64,000 bases of DNA, taken from positions 4,774,001 through 4,838,000 of the forward strand of contig NZ_AP024237.1 of the NCBI RefSeq assembly GCF_016592155.1, read 5' to 3'. Source of the DNA: Mycobacterium heckeshornense. Lineage in GTDB: Bacteria > Actinomycetota > Actinomycetes > Mycobacteriales > Mycobacteriaceae. The notes beneath the pieces are model-generated. The model had not been told where the DNA came from and did not search any database. It saw only the letters and a program-made list of their open reading frames with translations. Every line of letters starts with the position of its first letter. Position 1 is the stretch's first letter. The position numbers were made by a program, and so were the translations under genes. Positions 1-9,286 of this stretch are shown piece by piece.

Positions 1-59
1 GTGCCCTCGGCCTGTCGCAGCAGGGCGGCGATTCGCGCCAGCATCTTGTCGTCGGTCAT
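1..59 (-). CDS. DUF2786 protein, N-terminal fragment (Rv0184-like)
   Basis: An ATG at the window edge opens a minus-strand frame reading MTDDKMLARIAALLRQAEGT before the sequence ends. This is the characteristic N-terminus of mycobacterial DUF2786 proteins, whose function is unknown. The position, immediately upstream of the Rv0183-like lipase on the same strand, matches Rv0184 in M. tuberculosis. Only about 19 residues are visible, so the call rests on the short motif and on gene order. Confidence 0.6.
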   Translation of the reverse strand, partial: MTDDKMLARIAALLRQAEG

Positions 60-156
60 ATCCGCCGCTCCTTTCCATCGCGTCGCTTCGCATCGTCGTC
101 GGCTCCGATGACTGGCGCCAAACTACGGGATGGCTCTGACATTCCGGCTCTGCGAC

Positions 157-1020
<864 letters not shown>

Positions 1021-1048
1021 TCAGATCGTCTGCGTAAGCTTTATCCGC

Positions 1049-2014
1049 GTGAGCCTGCTCACCGAAAGCCGCGACGGCGATTTCTCCGCCCAGGCTGAGC
1101 CCTACCGGCGGGAACTGCTTGCTCATTGTTACCGGATGACGGGGTCGCTGCACGACGCCGAAGATCTGGTGCAGGAAACCTATCTGCGGGCCTGGCAGGC
1201 CTATGACCGCTTCGAAGGCAAGTCATCGGTGCGGACCTGGCTGCACCGCATCGCCACCAATACCTGTCTGACCGCGCTGGAGGGCCGGCAGCGCCGGCCG
1301 TTGCCGAGCGGGCTGGGCGCGCCCAGCTCCGATCCCACCGCCGAACTGGTGGAGCGGACCGAGATCGCGTGGCTGGAGCCGTTGCCGGAATCCGCCGCCG
1401 ATCCGTCGGACATTGTGGGAGCACGCGAGTCGGTGCGGTTGGCGTTCATCGCGGCGCTGCAGCATCTGTCGCCCCGGCAGCGGGCGGTGCTGCTGCTGCG
1501 TGACGTGCTGCAGTGGAAGGCCGCCGAGGTGGCCGAGGCGATCGGCACCAGCACCGCCGCCGTCAACAGCCTGCTGCAGCGGGCCCGCGCCCAGTTGGAG
1601 ACCGTCGGCCCCAGCCCCGACGATCGATTGGCAGCGCCGGACTCGGCGGACTCCCAGGATCGGTTGGCCCGCTACATCGCGGCGTTCGAGGCCTACGACG
1701 TGGACCGGTTGGTGGAGTTATTCACCAGGGAGGCGGTCTGGGAGATGCCGCCGTATGCCGGCTGGTACCAAGGTCCACAAGCGATCGCCACCCTGATCCG
1801 CCGGCGATGCCCCGCACAGGCGGCCGGGGACATGCGACTGATCCCGCTGCTGGCCAATGGGCAGCCGGCGGCCGCGATGTACATGCGCGACGGTGACCGT
1901 CATCAGCCGTTCCAGCTGCAGGTGCTCGACATCACCGCGGCCGGTGTCAGCCGTGTGGTCGCCTTCCTCGACACCACGCTGTTCACCAAATTCGGTCTAC
2001 CCACCTGGCTCTAG
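1049..2014 (+). CDS. sigG: ECF RNA polymerase sigma factor SigG
   Basis: A 321-residue extracytoplasmic-function sigma factor with a C-terminal SnoaL-like domain, the ECF41/SigJ-like arrangement. Region 2 spans about residues 18-85 (HCYRMTGSLHDAEDLVQETYLRAW) and region 4 about 130-185 (LSPRQRAVLLLRDVLQWKAAEVAE). The SnoaL-like tail begins near residue 205 (RYIAAFEAYDVDRLVELF) and is thought to modulate such factors. I chose the GTG at 1049. An upstream ATG at 944 extends the frame by 35 codons and corresponds to the annotated Mtb start, but it would run head-on into the lipase coding sequence. The core is nearly identical to Mtb SigG as remembered. Confidence 0.9.
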   Translation: MSLLTESRDGDFSAQAEPYRRELLAHCYRMTGSLHDAEDLVQETYLRAWQAYDRFEGKSSVRTWLHRIATNTCLTALEGRQRRPLPSGLGAPSSDPTAELVERTEIAWLEPLPESAADPSDIVGARESVRLAFIAALQHLSPRQRAVLLLRDVLQWKAAEVAEAIGTSTAAVNSLLQRARAQLETVGPSPDDRLAAPDSADSQDRLARYIAAFEAYDVDRLVELFTREAVWEMPPYAGWYQGPQAIATLIRRRCPAQAAGDMRLIPLLANGQPAAAMYMRDGDRHQPFQLQVLDITAAGVSRVVAFLDTTLFTKFGLPTWL

Positions 2015-2018
2015 GGCA

Positions 2019-3158
2019 TCAAGTCCACACTCGGCGCGAATCCGGCGGCGGCCCGGTTACCGGCCGCACCAGACCGGTGCCGGTGATCAGCGGCAGGTCC
2101 TGCGCCGATAGCAGGCCGGGTTGCGCTGCGCACACCGCCGGGATGGCGTTGACCATCCGGGACGCGCCGGCGATGCGGGCACCCAGGTCGTGGTCATGGT
2201 CATCGGCCAACTCCAGCTCACAGCGCATGCTCGGCGAGCCCTCGATCTCCACGCGGTAGACCCCGCGGCCCGAGGCCGCACCGTAGCCGAGGTCGCGTGG
2301 CGAAATCCCGATCCGTGGCTGCGGCCAGTCCGGGGCGATGTCGTCGTGCATGCGGGTCACATGGTCGACGACGAAAGTCGGTCTGTCGCCGACGTATCCG
2401 GTCAGCGTCGAACGCATCGCCGCGATCGTCCCCGCGGCGATGTGGCCGGTGGGAGTGTCGAAGGAGTTCTCAGCGGCCACCCGCTCGACACTTTCCTCGA
2501 CACGATCTATGCGCACGTCAAGACCGGCGGCAAGCTGGTGCAGCACCGGGCCCCAGCCGAACGTGAACACCCCCGGTGTGGCGGCAAGCGCGGTGGCCTC
2601 CGGCGGCTTGCCGAAGCCGAGGATCTCGTACACCGCCGATCTGTCGGGATAGGTGGCGTAGTTGAAGATCTCCGTCACCCGGACGCTTTCAATCACCCGT
2701 GAGATCCCCGAAAGTGCCAATGGCAACACATCATTGGCAAAGCCGGTGTCGATACCGGTGGTGAAAAACGACGCTTCGCCGGCAAGCGCCGCCTCCCGCA
2801 GCGGGTCGGTGAACGCACGGTCGACGGCGTCGGGAAAGACGAGCGGCACCACCGAGCACGACACCACGTTTTTGCCGGCCCGCAAGATCGACGCCATATC
2901 CCTGACCGCCTCCAGCGGCCGCAGGTTGGCCGCAGCGGCATACACCACGGCGTCCGCGTCGCCGGCGAGCATGGGATCGGGATCCCGGGTCGCCACCACG
3001 CCCACTGGGTCGATCCCGCAAAGCCGCCCGGCGTCAACACCCGCCTTGGCATCGCTGTGGACGACGAGGTCGACCAATTCCAGCCGCGGATGGTCGATCA
3101 CGGCGCGCAGGGCGATCAACCCCATCGAGCCCGGACCCCAGACGCCCACCTTCCACAT
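2019..3158 (-). CDS. NAD(P)H-dependent dehydrogenase, dihydrodipicolinate-reductase-like fold
   Basis: About 379 residues starting with a Rossmann motif (VGVWGPGSMG) and continuing as a two-domain protein of the dihydrodipicolinate-reductase / 2,4-diaminopentanoate-dehydrogenase-like family that is common in actinobacteria. The substrate cannot be told from sequence. AGGAG lies 6 nt before the second ATG (3158) and touches the first (3164), so MWKVGVWG is the preferred start. It is divergent from an IclR-type regulator with a 12-bp palindrome between them, which suggests local control. The pair is absent from this position in Mtb. Confidence 0.75.
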   Translation of the reverse strand: MWKVGVWGPGSMGLIALRAVIDHPRLELVDLVVHSDAKAGVDAGRLCGIDPVGVVATRDPDPMLAGDADAVVYAAAANLRPLEAVRDMASILRAGKNVVSCSVVPLVFPDAVDRAFTDPLREAALAGEASFFTTGIDTGFANDVLPLALSGISRVIESVRVTEIFNYATYPDRSAVYEILGFGKPPEATALAATPGVFTFGWGPVLHQLAAGLDVRIDRVEESVERVAAENSFDTPTGHIAAGTIAAMRSTLTGYVGDRPTFVVDHVTRMHDDIAPDWPQPRIGISPRDLGYGAASGRGVYRVEIEGSPSMRCELELADDHDHDLGARIAGASRMVNAIPAVCAAQPGLLSAQDLPLITGTGLVRPVTGPPPDSRRVWT

Positions 3159-3166
3159 CGACATCT

Positions 3167-3178
3167 CCTAATATTAGG
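3167..3178. promoter_or_regulatory. 12-bp palindrome in a divergent promoter, candidate IclR operator
   Basis: The perfect palindrome CCTAATATTAGG sits between the divergent dehydrogenase and IclR-type regulator genes and overlaps the dehydrogenase ribosome binding site. It is AT-rich against a GC-rich background. Its assignment as the operator of the adjacent regulator is inference from position. Confidence 0.5.
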
Positions 3179-3219
3179 AATCAATTTGTTAGTATCTGGA
3201 CGGATGTTAGGGGGCGGCG

Positions 3220-4101
3220 ATGACTGCGTCAACAGCGACGTCGGGGCGCGCCAAATCCCCGCCCACCCGTCGCGTCATGGATCTCCTTGCCGCGCTGGCG
3301 GAATCCGGGGAGGGCAAGACGTCGGCCGAGCTCGCCAAACGCTGCGGCATGAGCAGCTCGACGTGTGCGCTGGTGCTCGCCGAGCTGGAACGGGCAGCCT
3401 GGGTGACGCGGCGCGAGGACCGCCGCTATGCGCTCGGCAGCGGCCTCTTCGGGATCGTGCATGGCTTACGGGCACAGTTCCCGTTGCTAGATCGGGGCCG
3501 TGCGGCGCTCACCTACCTGTCCGAGACACTCGGTGCGGGCTGCTCGATGTCGAAAATCGGCGACCGGTATCTGACCACTGTGGACGCGGTCGGCCACGCC
3601 ACGGGCGCCGAACACGCCGTCGGCCAGCGCTTCCCGATTGATCCGCCGTTCGGCTTGGTGGCGATGGCCTGGCGCGACCACGCCGCCGTCGAGGAGTGGC
3701 TACGTCGTGTCACGCCACGGCTGACGCGCACCGACATCGCCACGTATCGCGGCGTGCTCGCCGACATCCGCGCCCGCGGTTATGGCGCCTGGCGCTTCGA
3801 CGACGCCCACGCCGCACTGCACGACCGCCTCGCCGCGGTCTTGAGTTCGTTGGAGCCGACGGCCAAGGTGGCTCGCGAGCTCAGCACGCTGATGACGATG
3901 GTGACCCTGAGATCAGTGACACACGCCCTCGGAACAGAATTGGCTGCAACGGAATTCGTCGTGCTCCCGATTTTCGGTGACAACGGCCAGCCGCGGTACC
4001 AAATCGAGATCCACCTGGGCCGCAACCCGGCGCTGACGCTTCCCGAGCTCGACGCGGCACTCGCGCGGGCACGAACGATGCTGACCGCAGGCGTCGGTTG
4101 A
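3220..4101 (+). CDS. IclR-family transcriptional regulator
   Basis: A 293-residue regulator with an N-terminal winged helix-turn-helix at about residues 15-75 (TSAELAKRCGMSSSTCALVLAELERAAWV) followed by an IclR-type effector domain. IclR proteins usually control neighbouring catabolic genes in response to small aromatic or organic acids. The ATG is preceded by a GGGGG ribosome binding site. It is divergent from the dehydrogenase at 2019-3158, its likely target. The decayed alcohol dehydrogenase directly downstream suggests the cluster was once larger. Confidence 0.82.
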   Translation: MTASTATSGRAKSPPTRRVMDLLAALAESGEGKTSAELAKRCGMSSSTCALVLAELERAAWVTRREDRRYALGSGLFGIVHGLRAQFPLLDRGRAALTYLSETLGAGCSMSKIGDRYLTTVDAVGHATGAEHAVGQRFPIDPPFGLVAMAWRDHAAVEEWLRRVTPRLTRTDIATYRGVLADIRARGYGAWRFDDAHAALHDRLAAVLSSLEPTAKVARELSTLMTMVTLRSVTHALGTELAATEFVVLPIFGDNGQPRYQIEIHLGRNPALTLPELDAALARARTMLTAGVG

Positions 4102-4129
4102 CCACCGGTCGAGCAGGACGACACACGAC

Positions 4130-4350
4130 CATGTTGGACCTGATACCCGAACCTGCGCCGTCACCGGCATGGGCGCGCTGACCGACGTCGATATCAAACT
4201 CGACCTGCTCTTGTTTTCGATGTTGCAAAATCGTTGAACGGCAACATCTTCAGGGGCGGTAGCTCGCATGTCGAAACGCCGAGACCGGAAGTCATCAACG
4301 ACTGCTATCAAGACATGCTGGACGGCAAGAACATTCGCGGGGTCATCCGC
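4130..4350 (+). pseudogene. Remnant of a zinc alcohol dehydrogenase (NDMA-dependent type), C-terminal end
   Basis: Translation in two frames recovers the tail of an NDMA-dependent alcohol dehydrogenase. First comes AVTGMGALTDVDIKLDLLL (frame of 4157), which stops at a TGA after LQNR. Then, one frame over, comes SLNGNIFRGG followed by YQDMLDGKNIRGVIR. These match the family's conserved glycine-rich loop and its C-terminal GYQDMLDGKNIRGVI signature. There is a frameshift near 4235, a shortened stretch between the parts, and no natural stop. No start or N-terminal domain remains upstream because the IclR gene ends at 4101. Confidence 0.72.
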
Positions 4351-4391
4351 TCCAAGCCGCTCGGGAATCCCCGACGGACTACCCTGTGGCT

Positions 4392-5117
4392 ATGCCTGCC
4401 ACCACGGAGATCCGGCGTGCGGCCGATCGGTTTGTCACCAAGACTTCCTGGCTGACCTCCAGGCATTCCTTTTCGTTCGCCGACCACTACGACCCGGCCA
4501 ACACTCATCACGGGCTGCTGCTGGTCAACAACGACGACATCGTCGCACCGGCCGCCGGGTTCGACACCCACCCCCACCGCGACATGGAGATCGTGACATG
4601 GGTGTTGCACGGGGCGCTGGCCCATCGAGACTCCACCGGAAATCACGGTGTGATCTACCCGGGGCTGGCCCAACGCATGTCCGCCGGCAGCGGGATCCTG
4701 CACTCGGAGAAAAACGATTCCCCCACCGCGCCGGTGCGTTTCATCCAAATGTGGGTCCTACCCGACGAAACCGGGATCGCCCCCGGCTACCAGCAACACG
4801 AGATCGACGACGAGGCGCTGACCGGCAGCCTGACCCCCATCGTCTCAGGTATGTCGGGCCACGACGCCGCCATCACCCTCCACAACCGCAACGCCGCGTT
4901 GCACGCAGCTCGGCTGGGACCGAGCCACGGCGTCGACCTTCCGCCGGCCCCCTACCTGCACCTGTACGTTACACGCGGCCAAATCGTGCTCGAGGGCATC
5001 GGCGACCTCTACGAGGGCGACGCCGTCCGGTTCACCGCATCCGACGGCCATCGGATTACCGCCACCGAGCCCGCCGAAATCCTGGTGTGGGAAATGCACG
5101 CCAGGCTCGGTGGCTAA
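4392..5117 (+). CDS. Pirin-family protein (Rv0181c-like)
   Basis: A 241-residue bicupin of the pirin family. The N-terminal cupin has the metal-binding pattern HPHRDMEIVTWVLHGALAH plus a downstream His/Glu (ILHSEKND), typical of pirins that bind Fe or act as quercetin 2,3-dioxygenases. Its physiological substrate in mycobacteria is not known. Two starts are close together (GTG 4386 and ATG 4392); I chose the ATG. It follows sigG in the same relative order as Rv0181c follows Rv0182c in Mtb, but here three foreign or decayed elements separate them. Confidence 0.9.
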   Translation: MPATTEIRRAADRFVTKTSWLTSRHSFSFADHYDPANTHHGLLLVNNDDIVAPAAGFDTHPHRDMEIVTWVLHGALAHRDSTGNHGVIYPGLAQRMSAGSGILHSEKNDSPTAPVRFIQMWVLPDETGIAPGYQQHEIDDEALTGSLTPIVSGMSGHDAAITLHNRNAALHAARLGPSHGVDLPPAPYLHLYVTRGQIVLEGIGDLYEGDAVRFTASDGHRITATEPAEILVWEMHARLGG

Positions 5118-5245
5118 CGCCACCGGGAGCGCCGCCCGGGGGCATAGGGTGGGCCCGACGAAAGGAGGAGTCGGTCCGACGGCAAAATTCAAGCGGCGGA
5201 ACGTAATTCGACTGCGGCCAAAGCGTCACGGGACTGTGACATAAG

Positions 5246-5273
5246 TTGACAGTGTTATCACTGTGGTTAATGT
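5246..5273 (+). promoter_or_regulatory. Candidate promoter with embedded inverted repeat
   Basis: TTGACA at 5246-5251 is followed after 16 nt by TAATGT at 5268-5273, a plausible -35/-10 pair for the phosphodiester glycosidase gene starting at 5312. Inside the spacer, ACAGTG-TTAT-CACTGT (5249-5264) is a perfect 6-bp inverted repeat overlapping the -35 box, where a repressor could block polymerase. The regulator is unknown. Confidence 0.45.
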
Positions 5274-5311
5274 TGTGCTTGTTGTACTGACCTCGCGCGA
5301 AAGGGCGACCT

Positions 5312-6391
5312 GTGCCGACTCTCGCGGCCGTTTCCCGGCGGATGGCAGCCAGCTGCGCCGCGGCGGCGTTGTCTGCGGCGCTTGCGCTGAGCACCGGGCA
5401 ACCGGTCGCCCACGCCGAGGCCCGCGACCTGCTGGCCAGCGCCATTGCCAACACCAGGGGCTCGTATCTGGTGTACAACTTCGGTGCTGGCCATCCCGCG
5501 CCCATGCTCAACGCCGCCGGTAACTGGTATGACGGCAACAGCGGCGGCCATCTGATGATCATCAAGGCTGCCTCGCAACGACTTTCACCGCATCTGCTGG
5601 TGGACAGCCACACCGGTTATCAGGCCCGTTGCGAACGCAACCCCGGTGCGCGCACCAGCGAAGGGTTGTTGCAAGCGTCGGAAATCTACCCGCCGCTGCA
5701 GGCTTGGCAAGTGTTGGGCCAGCCGACGATCGCCATCAATGCCAACTTCTTCGATATCCGCGCACAACGGGGCGGGTCGTGGAAATCGACCGGCTGTAGC
5801 TCACCGCTGGGCGCATTCGTCGACAACACCCGCGGCCAGGGCCGCGCCAACCAGGCGGTGACCGGCACCATCGCCTATGCGGGCAAGCAGGGTCTTTCCG
5901 GCGGCGACGACCACTGGTCGGCGTTGACGACGATGATCCTGCCAACCGAAGGCGCGCCGTCGGTGATCCGGCCCAAAAGCAGCAACGATTACGACGCCGC
6001 CGCCCCGGTCATCCAAAACCTCGTCGATCGGGGATCCCGGTTCGTCGCGGTCAGCGGAATCGGGCTGTTGTCGCCGGGTGACACCGGCCAGCTCAACGAC
6101 GGCGGTCCCAGCGCCGCCCGAACGGCGATCGCGTACTCCCGGCAAAAGGACGAGATGTACGTGTTCCAAGGCGGCAATTACACACCGGACAACATCCAGG
6201 ACCTGTTCCGCGGCCTGGGTAGCGATACTGCGGTGCTGCTCGACGGTGGCGGGTCGTCGGCGATCGTGCTGCGCCGCGACACCGGAGGCATGTGGGCCGG
6301 CGCCGGATCGCCCAGGGGGAACTGCGACACCCGTCAGGTTCTGTGCGACTCCCACGAGCGGGCGCTGCCGAGCTGGCTGGCGTTCAACTGA
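5312..6391 (+). CDS. Secreted phosphodiester glycosidase (NAGPA/DUF2233 family)
   Basis: A 359-residue exported protein. The first 35 residues form a signal peptide: Arg-rich start (SRRMAAS), alanine/leucine-rich core and a VAHAEA cleavage region. The rest matches the phosphodiester glycosidase family (NAGPA domain), with the INANFFD motif near residue 150 and the C-terminal DTAVLLDGGGSSAIVL signature near residue 310. Relatives uncover phosphate-capped N-acetylglucosamine or hydrolyse glycosidic phosphodiesters; here a cell-envelope substrate is likely but unproven. The GTG start has AAAGGG 6 nt upstream. Several cysteines suggest disulfides outside the membrane. Confidence 0.82.
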   Translation: MPTLAAVSRRMAASCAAAALSAALALSTGQPVAHAEARDLLASAIANTRGSYLVYNFGAGHPAPMLNAAGNWYDGNSGGHLMIIKAASQRLSPHLLVDSHTGYQARCERNPGARTSEGLLQASEIYPPLQAWQVLGQPTIAINANFFDIRAQRGGSWKSTGCSSPLGAFVDNTRGQGRANQAVTGTIAYAGKQGLSGGDDHWSALTTMILPTEGAPSVIRPKSSNDYDAAAPVIQNLVDRGSRFVAVSGIGLLSPGDTGQLNDGGPSAARTAIAYSRQKDEMYVFQGGNYTPDNIQDLFRGLGSDTAVLLDGGGSSAIVLRRDTGGMWAGAGSPRGNCDTRQVLCDSHERALPSWLAFN

Positions 6392-6486
6392 GCACCGCCG
6401 ACTCATCGTCTCGGCGCAGCGACCCCAAATACCGCGGTACGAGGTGCTGTCCGCAGTCGGTCGCACCAAACCGACCGCAGCCCGGT

Positions 6487-8367
6487 CTATGAGCTCGACG
6501 TCGGCGACCCGCCCAAACGCCCGCTCAGGTATTGCGCACGGCATTCCCGGCGAGCCAACTTGCCGCTGGTGGTGCGCGGGATGACGCCCGCCGCGACCAA
6601 TTTCACATCGGCTACCGGTAAGCCGTGTCGGCGAGACACCGCCGCCCGGATCGCGTCGATCACCGGCTGCGGATCGGCCCGGCCTGCGCCCGCGGCGCGT
6701 TCAGCAACAATCACCAGCGCTTCGCCGCTGCCGTGGGCGTGCGCTGCCGCCGGCAATTCGTCAACAGACACCGAAAATGCCGCGACATGGCCCGGTCGCA
6801 CCGCCGGTGACGCCTCAACGGCGGTGGCCTCGATGTCCTGCGGATAGTGATTGCGACCGTCGATGATCACCAGATCCTTGATGCGTCCCGTGATATAGAG
6901 CTCACCGTCGAGGTAAACGCCCAGATCACCGGTCCGCAGCCAGCTGGCGTCGAGCGGCGCGCCGTCGGCGTGGCTGCCCTCCGGGAGTCGGGAGCGCAGC
7001 GTGTTGGCGAACGCCAGCCTGGTTTCTTGCGGACGCGCCCAGTAGCCGCGGCCGATATTGTCGCCGTGAAGCCAGATCTCGCCGACCTCACCGTCGGGCA
7101 GTTCCTCGCCGGTGTCGGGATTGACGATGACACCCCACTGGCTGCGGGAAATTCGCCCGCACGAGACGAGCGGCATCGCATGCGGGTCATCCGCGGGGAC
7201 ACGCACCGCGTGGCCGGCCGCCAATTGCTCACGGTCGAGGTAGGTGGCCGTTGGTTCGACGCCGGGGCCGATGGTCGAGACGAACAGGGTCGCCTCGGCC
7301 ATCCCATACGACGGTTTGATCGCGCTTGTTGCCAATCCGTAGGGCTCGAACGCCTTGGTGAACTTCCTCATCGAGTCCATGCTGACCGGTTCGGAGCCGT
7401 TGATCAGAACGACGTTGCTCAGATCGAGTCGCTCATCCATCGCAGGAAGACCACGCTGCGCCACCAATTCGAACGCGAAGTTCGGGGCGGCTGTCACCAC
7501 CCGGCACTGCCGCGACTCGGCCGCTAATGCGCGCATCCACCGCAACGGCCGACGGATAAACGCCATTGGCGACATGAGCGTGACATGCCCGCCGTAAAGT
7601 ACCGGAAAGCCGATCATCATCAGGCCCATGTCGTGGTAGAGAGGCAACCAGCTGACCCCGCGGGTCTCGGGGTCAAGACCGAGCGACAGGATCATCTGCA
7701 GCAGGTTGGTCCCGGCAGCGCGATGGGTTATCTCCACCCCGGTCGGGGTGCGCGTCGAGCCCGACGTGTACTGCAAGTAGGCCACATCGTCGGTGTCGAA
7801 CGGGGCGGGAACCGACGCCTCGCCCACCGCGTCGGGTAGGTGATCGATCGCGATTACCCGCGGTCTGTCGGCGGGCGCGAGCTTCCGCAAAAAAGCGTGA
7901 ACAGCTTCGCTCGCCGAGGCGGTCGTCAACACGACGGTGGGCTGCGCATCGCCGAGCACCGCATCGAGACGTTCGGCGTGGCCGGGCAGCTCCGGTGCGA
8001 ACAACGGCACCGCGATATTCCCCGCCCTGATCGCCGCGAAGAATCCGGCGATGTAGTCGAGCCCCTGCGGGGCCAGGACCGCCACCCGGTCACCAGGCGC
8101 TGTCACCTGCCGCAGGCGCGCGCTGACGGCCTGCACCCGGATGCCGAGTTGGGCCCAGGTCAACTCAACGGCCTGCCCCTCAACCGAATGGGCGTAGTCC
8201 AGGTACCGGTAGGCGACGAAATCACCGAACTCGGCGATATTGCGTTCGAGAAGAGACATCAGGTTGACGCCAGCGGGCAACGCGATGTCACCATTGGCGT
8301 CCAGGTAATCCTCGGGCCGCAACGAAGTCCTGGGATCGCCGGATTCGGTATTAGGCACAGACGTCAT
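6487..8367 (-). CDS. Fatty acyl-AMP ligase, FadD32-like
   Basis: A 626-residue adenylate-forming enzyme of the long-chain fatty acyl-AMP ligase (FAAL) class, which activates fatty acids for loading onto polyketide synthases. The ATP-binding P-loop YTSGSTRTPTGV is at residues 200-211, the adenylate motif WLRTGDLG near 465, the hinge GRIKDLVIIDGRNHYPQDIE near 480-500, and the C-terminal lysine in PRTTSGKLARR. The closest remembered relative is FadD32 of mycolic acid synthesis, but no polyketide synthase or acyl carrier gene is beside it. It occupies, together with the DUF1275 gene, the place of lprO/Rv0180c in Mtb. Confidence 0.88.
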   Translation of the reverse strand: MTSVPNTESGDPRTSLRPEDYLDANGDIALPAGVNLMSLLERNIAEFGDFVAYRYLDYAHSVEGQAVELTWAQLGIRVQAVSARLRQVTAPGDRVAVLAPQGLDYIAGFFAAIRAGNIAVPLFAPELPGHAERLDAVLGDAQPTVVLTTASASEAVHAFLRKLAPADRPRVIAIDHLPDAVGEASVPAPFDTDDVAYLQYTSGSTRTPTGVEITHRAAGTNLLQMILSLGLDPETRGVSWLPLYHDMGLMMIGFPVLYGGHVTLMSPMAFIRRPLRWMRALAAESRQCRVVTAAPNFAFELVAQRGLPAMDERLDLSNVVLINGSEPVSMDSMRKFTKAFEPYGLATSAIKPSYGMAEATLFVSTIGPGVEPTATYLDREQLAAGHAVRVPADDPHAMPLVSCGRISRSQWGVIVNPDTGEELPDGEVGEIWLHGDNIGRGYWARPQETRLAFANTLRSRLPEGSHADGAPLDASWLRTGDLGVYLDGELYITGRIKDLVIIDGRNHYPQDIEATAVEASPAVRPGHVAAFSVSVDELPAAAHAHGSGEALVIVAERAAGAGRADPQPVIDAIRAAVSRRHGLPVADVKLVAAGVIPRTTSGKLARRECRAQYLSGRLGGSPTSSS

Positions 8368-8409
8368 AGCTAAAAGTCTAAGGACACACTGCCTGGAATC
8401 AGCCTTAAG

Positions 8410-8441
8410 CCGGCGGTATCGAACCGGCTCGATAACCGGCC
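8410..8441. repeat. Inverted repeat upstream of the acyl-AMP ligase gene
   Basis: Around the core ATCGA-ACCGGC-TCGAT (perfect 5-bp arms) the arms continue as CGGT and AACCG with one unpaired base. It lies about 45-75 bp upstream of the ligase start in a 229-bp intergenic stretch (8368-8596) that otherwise shows no gene. It could be an operator or part of a terminator for the minus-strand gene ending at 8597. I see no T-run. Confidence 0.35.
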
Positions 8442-8596
8442 GAATTCTGGTTCCTGTGAGTTTTCGGTGGGTCGCTACCAGCTAACTACTACATGACGAC
8501 CGTCCCGGACCCGCCGGGATGGCAAGAAGCCTGGTGGCGCCATGCATCGCATGCGGTTCGGCCCGGAGCGGGCAATCGAACGCGCACAAGCATCTC

Positions 8597-9274
8597 TCAG
8601 CTGTCTGGTGTCGGCCCTAAGCCGAACATCAGCAGGCTGGCTAGCACCGCCAGGGCGGCCACGGCAATCACCGGCGCCACGGTGATTCGCGATAGCGTCG
8701 CACCGAGCACCGCGCCGGCGCACATCGTGAAAACGACGCTGTATCGTAGCTTTTCACGATGTCCGGTTCCGCCGGCCAGCCTGCTGTCGAAACCGAGGCC
8801 GACGATCGTCGAGGTGAGCACAGTGGTGGTGAGCTCCTGAATGCCGAATTGGCGGGCTGTAGCGTTTTGCACACCGAACGTCAGGCCCAGCCCGGCGATC
8901 AGGATGAGCTTGGTGTTGTTGCGATAGTCCAACGCCCCCGCCCCGGCCAGAATCGACAGCACTGCCAGCGTCGCGACTTCGGTGCCCAGAGCCGTGGCCA
9001 GCCATAGCCGCGCCTGCCGACCGAGGTGTCGCGCCAGTCGGCCGCCGATAACGGCGCCGGCCAGAAATCCGCCGAAGGCCACCACCGCCGCGGTCAGGTC
9101 GACGCCGGAAGGAACGAACCAAAATCCCAGGAAAATCACGTTCCCGGTCATATTGGCGACGAACACATGGCCGAGAACCAGGACACTGATCGCGTCGACA
9201 ATTCCGGTTGCAAACGTCAACAGCAGCAGCGCGGCAACCGTCAACCGATCGGATACCGGCGAGGCAACGGCCAT
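8597..9274 (-). CDS. DUF1275 (YoaK-like) membrane protein
   Basis: A 225-residue integral membrane protein with about six hydrophobic helices and the DUF1275 hallmarks GIVDAISVLVLGHVFVANMTGN (near residue 30) and FGVQNATARQFGIQELTTTVLTST (near residue 135). The family's function is unknown; transport is assumed. The ATG at 9274 is preferred over a TTG three codons upstream. It begins 13 nt after the stop of the last mce1-associated gene and is probably co-transcribed with it, although it is not part of the mce1 operon in Mtb. Confidence 0.82.
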   Translation of the reverse strand: MAVASPVSDRLTVAALLLLTFATGIVDAISVLVLGHVFVANMTGNVIFLGFWFVPSGVDLTAAVVAFGGFLAGAVIGGRLARHLGRQARLWLATALGTEVATLAVLSILAGAGALDYRNNTKLILIAGLGLTFGVQNATARQFGIQELTTTVLTSTIVGLGFDSRLAGGTGHREKLRYSVVFTMCAGAVLGATLSRITVAPVIAVAALAVLASLLMFGLGPTPDS

Positions 9275-9286
9275 GGCGTCCAAGCG

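Noticed and set aside
8480..8596. tRNA-like GC-rich segment before the DUF1275 stop
   Set aside because: I could not fold a cloverleaf with the invariant T-loop and anticodon arm. It is recorded as plain intergenic DNA.
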